64,000 bases of DNA from Liolophura sinensis (taxonomy: Eukaryota; Mollusca; Polyplacophora; Chitonida; Chitonidae), in contig NC_088295.1 of NCBI RefSeq assembly GCF_032854445.1, positions 51,751,249 through 51,815,248 of the forward strand, given 5' to 3'. The number at the start of each line of letters is the position of its first letter. Within the stretch, counting starts at the first letter, position 1. Positions 48,701 through 60,700 of this stretch are shown here, in pieces. The translations under genes were made by a program, and so were the position numbers. The notes under the pieces are model-generated. The model made no database searches. It had not been told where the DNA came from and worked only from the letters and a program-made list of their open reading frames with translations.

Positions 48701-51700
48701 ATCGTCAGCACATGCACTGATCTTGTGTTATAACAATTCATTTGTTACCTTTGGGCCTATGGACCTTGTTAGCTTGTAAATTAAAGGGACATATTGCTTG
48801 AAGGAGACTCACATTTTTGGGGTTGTTTATAATTCAGATAAATACAAAAATGAGTTGCATTTGAGTCCTAACTAAATGACTCAATCCTATATTTTTCGAA
48901 AAATGTTGATTAAGAGTTACAAGTGGAAATTCCGTCACTGATGTAAACTCACTGGCAGATGAGATAACATGTAAATGATGTGGTACAGAGATATCCACAA
49001 TTAGAGTACAACATTTGCTTGTGGATCGCACATGTATACTAGCCAAAATGGTATGAAGATCTACCTTCCTATATCAGCCATGTGGTATAAAATATAATTC
49101 CTCATGATATGTATGGTGTAACAGACGTTACTTGTAGAAGATAGAGTATGCATGGTAGGCTTCATAATTACAGAAGTTTACAGAATGCCTCAACAGGTGG
49201 AGCTACAAGGGGAGGTAAATCAGTCAAAAAAGTCAAACCTCTGTCATGTTTCTACATTAATGACGTTAGCAAGTGGAGGGGTTGTTTGATTGTCCACTCA
49301 AAGTCAGATACTTGTCATCTAGAAGTCTTAACTATCTGTAGATGACCTTTAACATTGCAGGACATTTTTTTTTTTTTGGTGTCTAATATATATCTATATT
49401 TATCGGGTGGGCATAAAAAAATGGGCTATACTTTGATGGAGAATTGCTCCATTATCCTTTGTTCAAACCCTTTTAAACTTTAGACATTCAATTGGCATGA
49501 TTTTGTTAATATACTGACCAATTTTCAAGGTCATAGCTTGCGTAGTCTGTACACAGAGTTAAAATGAAAACAACATCAAAAATGCACGTTCGGGTTACCT
49601 ACATTGCATCACCTGTAGTACTATACAGAGTATAGGTTCTGGCGCACCCCCCCCCCCTTGGGGCCCTCCCCAGAACAAATAGAGGCCCCCCCCTTAGGCG
49701 CCTCCCCAGCCAAGGCGTACACGCTTATTTACATGTCTAGCCTACATACACACATTGATATGAGGCGACCTAGTTGGCATTTAACAGATAAGGCGTATAG
49801 CCTATATGTAAGCCGGATGTGTTGCACAACAGGGGGATTCAGCTGATTTTCTCCCCAGGATAGGGCTTAAACTACGGGTTTTTATGAAAAATAAATGTGA
49901 CAGTCTTTTTCAGGGTGTCTTGTTTGATAAGATCCAGTATTTTTAGGAGGATTGGAGATATTGTGTTTATGCGGAAAAGTCCTTCCAATTTAGCCTATGT
50001 TTCGTGGGTCTGGGATATAGCTCAGTCGGCTGACAGAGGTGGGAAAGGTGCTGTGTGTAAGGGGTGTATTCATATACTGCGTATATAAGGGGATGTTTGC
50101 TAGCTCAAATCCGGATTTGGTCTCCTGTATATGTAGTATATGAATACATTACCTGCATATGGCGCCGGGCTCTACGCACTTCTAAGGAATCTCTGCAACT
50201 TTTGACAGTTTCGGAGGCAGAGAGACCTTACCAAGGGGTGTTGTAGATGGCTCAATGGTGGTGGGATGTGTCAGCGCCAATTAACCCCCCTAACGGTGGG
50301 TCGCTAGCGCAAAAAATCTGGAGCCCTCCGTTAGGGTGGTGATTAATTGGTAACAGGTTGAGCTATAAACCAGGCCTTTTGCTTTTTTGGACCATGGGTT
50401 CGAGCCCCACACTTGGCAGATTTTTTTTTTACCCCCGGGCACCAGGCTAGCCCAACTGGACGGGCAATCCAGCCAAAAGGGGTATTTTTGACGGGTAAAA
50501 TTTTGAATCAACAGCCCACAGACCAGTACACTGTTTCAAAGTGTATTAATATTATATGTATGTATACTAGATTGTGAATATTTTTCTAACATGTAAGTTT
50601 ACAAAGTGTATTCATATATGTATTCAGATGACAGAAATGATGTTTGACATGCACTACTGTGCCCAGAGTTAATTTCTCGACATAGATATGTGACTGATAG
50701 TACATGTATTTGAATTGTTTCATGTTTTTTGTATTTTACAAAGTTTATTCTACCTACTGTGACTTAGGTGCTCAAAACGTATGGTGCCACTACCCTTCTA
50801 GTGAGTGACAGTCACAAATTCAGTGGTGATAATTTTGCTTGTTCTCAGTCTCAGAGCGATGTATACTGTATTCTGATTTGGTTCCGCTGCATGTGAAGTA
50901 GTGTAACAAGTTCCCCCAGGGCACCCCTCCAGAACATCATTCGGAAAGAACGTTTTTCATCTCTTGCCGAGCTAGTTTTTGGCCGCAATCTGTAAGCTGT
51001 TTTTTCGGGCTTTCATCGATTTCTATGGCGTTGAATACCTTACAAGACTTGGCGCGTATCTCCTGCTTCAGATGAGAGTAGTTCTTGAGCTCCTGAACGA
51101 TTTGCTTGAACTCTACGTCTAAAATAACACCATCAGATAATGCCGTAGATACCTGCGCACGGATGCTGTTAAGTTTGGCCTCAGCCAACAGCCGTATATC
51201 GTTATGTTTCTTGGCCTTTGCGTGAAGTCGGCTGCTAACGAATTTTCCGGCGACATTTAAGACACCGCAAGCTAGGGCCACGGCTTCCATGGCCAAGACA
51301 GCAGGGGTTGCAATTATTGTTGTGAGTAGTCCCACACCTGCAACCCCTAGTCCCAAACCGGCCGTGAGCATGGCCGAATCAAGGGCCTCGGCGGCCAAGA
51401 CACCATGCCGGTACTTTTTGTACAGGGCCCGGCGGAGATCTCGCTCAGATTCAAGCTGCCTCTGTATTTCGCTGATATACTGCAGGCGATGGGTGTGCGC
51501 CACGCCCTCCGGGGGGTTTTCAACCATCGGCGCGGTCGGGGTCAAGGGATGGTCATCCGTCGGCTCTTCATCCGTGATCGCTGGGTACAGTCGTCCCATA
51601 TTGTCCGTCCTACGAATCAACAACGTCGGTAAGCTCTAAATCGTCATCGGGAATACTAACACGAAAGCTTATAAGTTTTATACCGGATACCGGAAATAGA

Positions 51701-54700
51701 TGTAATCGAATTGGGCATCATTCCCTACAAAGACCCGTATATCCTCGAGAGAGCTCCGGATGACTGGGTCGCCCTGGGCTGGTAATTTGAACATTAGTCT
51801 GAGCTCCTTTCCATCGTGCTCTGCAGGCCACTTTAGTCTCACACCGGTAATCAAGGAGGAACGGCACTGAGAGGCCACGCCAAGTATGATGTTGAAGATA
51901 AGTATAGATCCAGGGTTTATTTTTAGCATGGACAAAGATATACTTGTTTGCCCTATAAGAAGTGCGGAATCTACACCTTCGCCCGCAGATAGTGCTAAGC
52001 CACCTCTTACACCCTTAGCTAGATAACACTTGCTGACTGGTACCCACGACACGAAAGAGGTTCCGGAGTTGAAAACTTTTTTCACATCGGCTATAGTGGC
52101 CTGGACCGAAATCGGGGTCACCTTTACATCTATCAACCAATCAAGGTTGCGAGCTGTGGTAAGAACAAAGTGGTCTTCAAAGCGAATTAATGAGACTTTT
52201 TGTTCTTCAATCACCTCGGAAGACGACCTGCGCTCTTGCTCTACAGAGGATGAGACATCTTGAAGGGAAGCAAACGTGGCAGGTTCTGCTTGCCCCCCCC
52301 CCCCGTAATCTTTTTGCGGCTGTACTTGCCACTTTGAAACTGGAAGGCGTAGATTTTACCTTCCTGGCCTTGAAGTTCAAACTCCCACACATCTGCCAAG
52401 TCACTTAAAGACAGGCACGCAGACCTGGGACCGGCTGTGTCCACCATACTCATTGTATTTCTAGGGTAGCACTGAGGTACTCTACATTAATATACTTGCC
52501 GTTTTTGTCTAAAAGTGCCACGGTCAAGTGCGTTATATAGTCGGCGCGCAAGGCTTTGTACTGTGGGTTGGGAAATGAAACCGTCTTACCGCAGTTTATC
52601 CCTTCACCAGTCACGGCGATGGCCTGAAGTAGTGTTGAACCGCCACCGAAATCTGAGGTTATTCTCACGTTTTCTGAGGTGCTCAGTTCATCGAAATGCA
52701 CGAAGGCTTCTTTGTGTGTGACCAAGTTAGGTAGATTTTCACCCTCTATAGTCCCCCTTATGGGCGTCATCCCGTCGGAGAACCATAAGATGGGGGCAAG
52801 CTCTTGGAGTATTATGAAGGCATTTCTAGGGAGGGTAAGGAGTAAGCGGCCCGTGGCTTCATTCAATCCCAGAGAAATCCCATGCAGGCAGAATATGTCC
52901 TTGTCCAGCGTACAGACATTGTAGTAGCCCATCGGCACTTCAACACGTTTGCCCTCAAGCAAGAAGCCCACTCCGGAGGGGATATTCACCCAGGCTGGGT
53001 AGAATGTTATCTCGCGAAGGGCAGTTTTAAGGCGGCCGTCGAGGTTGTTAAGGGCATGAGGCAGCGTGTGCTGTGCCCCATTTAGAATGTCAGTCAATGT
53101 GATGAACATTTTAGCCACAATGAACAGCGAGGCTAAGAGGATCAATAGAGAGGCCACTTACAAGGCCGAGGCATTTCATAGTATCCAAACCCACGCAGAG
53201 CAGCTCACGCGATTTGACATCTACATCGATGAAAAGAAAGCCTTTCCATTCCAGTTCACAGATGTGTTGGCCAAGTACCAGCTACGAAAGATAACCAGCA
53301 ATGACGTTGTTCGGGCCTGGAACACCAATCCTATGCAATTCTGGCAGAACCAAGTGAACTTCGCGGTCTGGTGCGCAACCACGGGCTGTGGCGTCTCTGC
53401 AAAAGACCATCTTCTCGCCCCCGACCAACGAATAAGGGCCCTGTACACGTTCCATGTGTATTACCAAGTTAGGCGGGTCTTGGAAGAGATCCAGGCCTCC
53501 CTGCCACAAGACAGAGCGTGGGCGACATTCTACCACTGCAAAAACTCCTACGACAAGATGGCCTATGAGAGAATTTGTAGGGAGTTCCGCGTAGATGCGC
53601 ACACAGACTGGAGGCGCAGGTGAGTGAATCACGGCCTCGGAGTGGCATATTACTATGTCACAAGAACGGGTCAAGCGGGTGCTGCAGCGAGAAAAGCCAA
53701 GGCTGAAAAGCTCAAGGACGCGCTTCGCGAGGCAAAGGCTGCTTTGCTTGGCGCAGCTAATTCCACCAAGAAACAGCCAAAGGAACCGGAGGGGAAGGCC
53801 GCGAGGGAACCGGATTCTACGAAGGCACATCAAATCACCGACTGGAGGGCGCCCCTGGAGTTATTTGGCGTTGGCAGCCTTGCAGTGCTAGGGTTGCTAT
53901 GCATGTGGCGCAGCCGCTATACAGCACATGCACGAGGTGCAGTTATTATGCCGCATGCAGATATCACGCCGCAAGAAAAGAATCTCCATTCGAATACACG
54001 TCGCGACCCTTTCTATATAGATCAGCATGTCTACTCCACCCGGTGACGAAAATTGCTAGTCAAAGCGGCCTACAACGCCGCTGTGGTCTCTCTCCTGGCT
54101 ACTGGGTACGCTCGTGTCGGCCAGATGTTACTGAAAGGAGCCCTCCCGAAGCTGGACTCAACACCCCGTGACGTCGGCATGGTCATTGCAAATGTAGGCC
54201 TGGCTATGTTTTCGAAGGACCTGCTAATTAAACAAGGGCTCCTTCCTCCCAATATAATCCAGTAGTAATGGCCTCCGTCGCAATGATGATGGGCGGCGCC
54301 CTCGTAAACACTTTGGCCTTCAGCGGGAGCAACTATATGTTTTCGATACTGAGGAGTTCCGGTGTCGACGAAGAGCGGAGGCGCCATGACCACGCTGTAG
54401 AGCAGCTCCAAGCCGCCTAGGAAAAATGGTCCCGAAAGCGTACTGAACGCTTGGACTGGATCAACGATGAACTCCACCGCCAGGGCCACGCTGTCCAAAC
54501 GTTCCGGGATGTCGACGCTGCAATCCGCAAGTATTCTAGGGTCACGGGCAAAACTCTTACACGCGATGGGCGCGAGGCGCTGCTGGGCTCAGAACCACAA
54601 CTCTCCGATTTCTATGTGCCTAGTAAAGATCAAAAACACCGCGAGATGACCTTCGTCATCCTGGGAATGTGTGTGGTTGGGGGTGTGAGTTACGGAATCG

Positions 54701-57700
54701 CAAAACTCACCAAGTAATCCGAACTGACCATGCCGCACTCGCCATCGAGCTCCTAGTCGGGCACGATCTGAGGTGTTTCTGCGCCGCGACGTTTAACATC
54801 TTTTTCGTCGCAAATCTGTTAGAGGGCTGCTAGAATACCTTGATGACATGGCTAGTAAGGTGTCTGCTCCCCTGGCATATATTTACTACAGCTCTCGTGG
54901 GTACTGGAAGGGCCGCGCGGCCATCCAGAAACTTGCCACTGCGGCTAAAGTCTCCGAAGATGTGGTCCGGGCCTGGCTGAAAAAGCAGACTATCTGGCAG
55001 ATATATTTGCCCCGTCCCTGAAAAATACCGAGGCCTATGTTCGATGTTTCCACGCCGAATGACATCCACCAAGCCGATGTTCTATTTGTACCACATGATC
55101 GGCGAGGCCGGAAGCTGTATAAGTACGCGCTGACAGTTGTTGATGTCGCTTCTCGCTACAAGGAGGCGGAAGCTTCTCCAAGTTGACTCTGGGCACGAGT
55201 TCATGGGTGCGGTGAGCCAACTTGCTGGCCAAACACGATGTCACAGTCCGCCGAGGTCGTGTGGATATCCACCGAGACCAAGGCATAGTGGAGCGTTTCA
55301 ACCATACTCTGGCTGAGCGGCTCTTTGGACATCAGTACGCCCAGGAGATAAACCCCCCCCCCCCGAACATCGGTCTACTGAATGGGTGGCTCGGCTGCCG
55401 AAGTCGACGGTTCCAGGTCGACCCGTTGGACTTCATGAGCGGAAGATCCCCGAGGGTGTTGGCGTTCGTTATCTCTACCAGCCTGGAGAGCTGGAGGGCG
55501 GTCGCCGTCGGCCGATTGACCCTGTGTGGTCTCTAGAGATATATCGGCTTGGGCGCTCTGTCATAAAGCCTAATGAGCCCGTGCTTTACTATCTTGACGA
55601 TACGTCGGATTGCTCGCGACAGGGCTTTGTTCACGAAGAGTTGCTTATAGTGCCTCCCGATACTCAGCTTCCCTCGGATGGGGTTCTATGGCGCTAGTAG
55701 TTCCTCGATGAGGACGTACATCCCAGCCCATCCTGCGGGCTGGGATGGGCCGTAAGCCAGGGTGTGGACACCATCTTCGGTGATCCAGCACTTACTATCG
55801 AAGGGGGACAGTGAGACCTTATGGAGGTGCTGTCCGTAGATATGGTGGCGCTCTGATCGCAGCACGTCCATACCGTGATGGAAGATCTTCTTCTCGAAGA
55901 GGGCCTCTTTGTACTGCTTATAGCGGATGTGCTTTTCCACAACACCCTTTTTCACGCCCTTGGCCTTCTTAATGTTGGCTCCTCCGGTCTCCAGAATGGA
56001 GTACATCTGTTGGCGCAGACCTATGTATTCGGCGATCGGCCGCCCGGCGCACTCGTCCTTCATTTTCCCCAAGACCTTAATATTTGCTACGCTGTGCAGG
56101 GGGTGGTCTTGTGGGGAATCTGAGGTGTCGTACAGGTTTGCATTCTCAACCATATCCCTATAACCATCATCAGTCTGAATCTCGAGTAGCAGACTATCCG
56201 TGTCAGTGTAGAGGAGCTGTCAGCGCTCTCCATACTGGGCCTTCATGTGGTTGTAGTAGAAGTCGTACATCAGGTGCTTTGAGAGATCTAGAATGCTCAT
56301 GCCCACGTAGATAGGTCGGTTTAGGACTAGACGGGTCTTGTGCATCTGAATTGCTGCGAGGTCATCATCAAATATGTTTGCCCATGTGAAGCTCGGGCTG
56401 GCTGTCAAGCGTCGGAGCTTGTCGTCTTCTCCAGAGCGTGCCAGCTTGACGTCCACACGCTTCCGGAGGTTCTCCATGTTTTTTTCGAAGACCCGAGTTT
56501 TTCATTAGCTTGTACAGGTCCTTCTGGAATTTACTCGTGGCCGTTTTTTGGAGCTCGGTGTTCATCCTGATATAGGGTTCCATCCAAGGGCTCTGGGCGA
56601 ATCTCAGGGCCCGGTGAACCCTTGTGTGGGGGCGTCAATCCCCCCAAAGTCAAGACCATCCTTGGTGGGATACTTTGTTGGTCTCTGAGAGTCCCGGGCG
56701 GCTGGAAATAAGGCAGACCGGAGCGCCCATCGGAGGCAGTTGTCGTCTTTGTTCTTCACATTGATGACTGCAGGTAGGGGGATGTAGGACCCCCCTCTCA
56801 GCGGCTGATACCTTGCAATGTCAAGCGAGAGTGTTTGCACGCCATTTACAGCCCACTCTGACCCTCGCTGCGTCCATTTTTCTAGCACCTCCTGGATGGT
56901 GGGGAAGGCCTTATCTAGAGCCCCATCAATGTTACCCACCTCTAGGAGGGCCTCCTGTTTGCTGCGGAGTACTGGGCTGGTATACTTTTCACTGCCATCG
57001 GCGTGGGCCTTTCGCAGCTGAACCCTGAGGCCTAGTTGGAACTTAACCCCGTTGAGTGCCAGGATCTCTTCTTCTAGCTTCTGGCGAATACTGGCTCAAA
57101 TTTCTTCTAAGAAGGCTACTGGGTCCGTCCAAACACCTTCGGGTACGCCCATCTGCCAGACCCGGGGGAGATTCCTTATGGCCCTGCTGGTGTTAATGAA
57201 TTCTAGTTTCTTTTCACCCTGTATTCCACCTAGCAATTCATCCAACTCCTCGTTACTGAGGAAGTTCTTGTTGTCTTGCTTTAACTCCTCGTTACTTCGG
57301 CAGTACTTGCTGTCTTGCAGCCGCTTCCACTCAGCCACAGGCGTTTTATGCCTGTCGAGGATCCCCTGCAGTTCTTCCAAGGCAATGCGGGACCGTGGGT
57401 ACTTGGGCCACACACCTATTAGCGCCTCAAACTCCTCCCGAAGTGCTCTGGCCTTTTGATGGTGCTTCATGGTACGCGCCGATATATGCGTTATACTTAA
57501 TTACACTGACTCTCTAATTGTAAATTTCGATAGCCGCCAGCCGTTTGAACTCGTCCAAGAAAGCCTTGAGCCTCCGCTTCCTTTCACTCGTTTGGACTCT
57601 ATTATGTCCGTAGGCCATGCAAAGCCGAAATCGATTTTTAACGCCCCGACCACAGCTAATACAACGCTGGGTGCCAGGACCCTTCCGTAGACAGTATAGG

Positions 57701-60700
57701 TGAACCCCGCAGTACTCCCCCAGACATCTCTTACCACAGAGCTCTGTGGTACCGATGAGAAGCCACAGGCAATTATTGCGACCCTTGGGCATGTTGTAGC
57801 CTTGCAGTTTCTTTTCACCCTGCATTCCACCTGGCACTTCATCTAACTCCTCGTTACTGTTTGAGTTCTTGTTGTCTTGCTTCTCAGCCGTTTTATACCT
57901 GTCGAGGAACCCCTGCAATTCTTCCAAGGCAATGCGGGACCGTGGGTACTTCGGCCGCACACCTATGAGTGTCTGATACTCCTCCCGTAGTGCTCGTGCT
58001 TTTTGATGATGATTCATTGTATGCGTCGTATACCTAATGACACCGATTTCTCTAATATAAAATTTCGACAGCCGCCATAGAGCCCCTATTGCCACGAGAT
58101 GGGGCTGGGAGCCCCTATTTGCCAGGGGGAGGGTGTTCAGGGAATAGGGGTTGGGAGCCTCTATTTGTTCTAGGGAGGGTCCCAAGGGGGGGGGGGGGAG
58201 GTTCGCCAGAACCTATACTTTGTATATTATTCCTGTCAGATGTCATGAGTAGAGCGCGCTGCACCTGTGTGACATGCATCAAGAACTGCTGGAAAAAAAT
58301 TACTCTCAAGGGGATTCGGAACTCATTCAGTTCATTGAAGAAACGTTTGCGCACCATCTACCTAGATTGATTTTTTTGATTGGTGTTTTACGCCGTACTG
58401 AAGAATATTTCACTTATACGACGGCGGCCAGCATTATGGTGGGTGGAAACCGTCAACAGCCCGGGGAAAACCCATGACCATCCGCAGGTTACTGACAGAC
58501 CTTCCCACTTACGGCCGGAGAGAAAGCCAGCATGAGCTGGACTTGAACTCAGAGCGACCGCATTGCTGAGAGGCTCCTGGGTCATTACGCTGTGCTAGTG
58601 CGCTAACCGACTGAGCCAAGGAGGCCCCCCATCTACCTAGAGGATGGAGGACCAAGTGATCACCTTTTTAAGTAAAACAAGGTAGAACATCAATTTTCAA
58701 ATGTCCCAAACAGGCATTTTTGACTCTGTTTTGATTTTGGTCCCATGATCAGAAATCTTAAAGGATGAAATTGAAATTTGGTCTGTATACTTAGGACATT
58801 ATGGCTTTTGAGTGTGTAAATTTTTAGAAGCTGAAGTAAGAGGGTTTCGGAGATATTAATTGTCAAAGTACGGCCCATTTATTTAAGTCCACTCGATATA
58901 TCCCGTTAACACAAAACCTCTTAGACTGGTAGTTCTCTAAGCTTGTAATATCAGTGTCAATACCTCGCCATACATCAGTTCACTTCATAACGAACAGAAG
59001 AACGGTGAGGTATTGCTACTGATATTGTGAGCGTAGGTAGTTTTAATGTTAATCAAAGAAACATTAAATGGCTTTTATTAGTCATTTGCCATTTTTTTTA
59101 GATGTCCTTTTTTTATTATTAGAAACAAACTCTTCAAGAAGTTCTTCTTCAGCTTGAAGATTGCAAGCGCATTAGTGAGAAGCTGAGAAATGTGCATGTA
59201 TCCGAGTCAGGTAAGCTAGAAACTAGCAGTTTGTCTTTAATAGTACATATAATATGCAGGATTAATTGTTCATTTCATTGGGTTTTATATGCTGCCCTGT
59301 AGAAGGTTTAATCTACACTGTATCAGTCTGATTTAGGGGTGGGCGAAAACAGGCAAAGCTCTGGCTAATTTTCTACCAGTAGAAGCCTGCAACTCATCCA
59401 TCTGTATGGTATGCCATCTGCAGGATGATAGGTTTACAATTCAACCAGCAATATCCCTTTGAAGAGCTTAGCTTGTCTGTTGAAACGAGAGTAACTATTA
59501 AACATTCAAGGAAGAAATTGTACCAAGGGAGGCAACTTAAAGCTGATCAAGGGAGACAGTTTGGCATCTCCATGTGGTCAGAAAACAGTTGTCCTGTGAA
59601 ATGATTTTTGAAGATTAGACTACCTTGTATGCATAATCAACCATATGCAGGTCTGGGACCCATTTCACAAAAAGTCTAAAGGCTAAGCCTAGACAGCTAG
59701 TTTTAGTTTATTCATATTTTGAAGCTGATTTAACAAGTATCAAAATTGATTTTACCAATCAGATTGCCACATAGCTGACTATGGTAAGCTGGCTAAGTTT
59801 TAAGCAGATTTACTTTTGTGAAACTGTCTAGTCTTATCATATTTTTGTAACCTACGATAGTCAGCTAAATGACATTTAGCCAGCCAACAAGTCTTAGATG
59901 CTGCAGAAGTTTTGTATTTGAAATGGAAATCCAGCCGCGTATTTACTGATATGCGGTTACCTCTGCAATCCTTAGCCTGGACGAAGTGTGCACCCAATTA
60001 TCACATTGTATCCGTATGTAGCAGCTCTCTACATATGTGATGCTTAATATCCAAATCCACTTAATACATGGTTTATTGCTAAGATAACTGAGACATTTAT
60101 GGACATTTTGCAACCACTGACACTGACCTTTTTTGGATATTTACTCAGCAAATTTCAGACAAACTCAAGAATAATGTTGGTTTTGAGTGTCAGCCATGTT
60201 GAGAAACTGACATTATCTAAAAATATGTCAAACCTTACTTGAATATTGTAAGCTATAGAACAGCTCAACATTCAAAGTTGGACAACTATATTGTTTTCAA
60301 AGTTTATTCTATAGTGGAGTAGAAGTATGAAGTGACAGATGCTTTTAAAATGACAAGGAAATCATGCTTTGACAGCAAGATGATGTGCCATAGCAAGAAA
60401 GGCCAAACACATGTGTCCATGCATAGTGAACAAAAACAATAGCTTCTCGTGTAAAATATTGCTGTCGTGACAGTTGTGAATAAGGCACAAAACGAGATAG
60501 AATTCCATGGAATGAGATAAAAATTGTCCAGAAGACCATGAAGCCGTGAATGTCACGGCTTTTACTCATGACACTTAAGTTTTGGCTCATATTTTTGTTC
60601 CTACGAATTTGCACACGGGAAGGCTCTGTTCTTATATAGGAACTTTACTATGACCATCCTCTAGACCTTACCTAATGTTAAAAGTTCACAGCCAATTTCC

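Larger units (their letters stand above)
49622..58226. mobile_element. Polinton/Maverick-like (adintovirus-like) element, inactivated
   Basis: An 8.6-kb DNA element inside the TEX11 intron 48678-59122. It has inverted terminal repeats, a protein-primed type B DNA polymerase and a retroviral-type DDE integrase, the pair that defines Polintons and related viruses. Gene blocks from left to right: three minus genes (50937-53109), four plus genes ending with integrase (53120-55697), then polymerase and a zinc-binding gene on the minus strand (55686-58017). Genes are tightly packed and GC-richer than the host flank. Most genes are broken. No large major capsid gene, packaging ATPase or maturation protease was recognised, and 8.6 kb is short for the group (usually 15-20 kb), so large deletions are likely. 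No target-site duplication was found. Confidence 0.93.

Noticed and set aside
50016-50406. A tRNA gene from the A-box and B-box-like words
   Set aside because: The boxes are about 370 bp apart and no cloverleaf or anticodon arm can be drawn.
49623-58225. Six-base target duplication around an AGT...ACT terminus of the element
   Set aside because: The six bases outside those ends are atacag and ttgtat, nearly inverted rather than direct copies, so the inverted repeat simply extends further and no duplication is visible.
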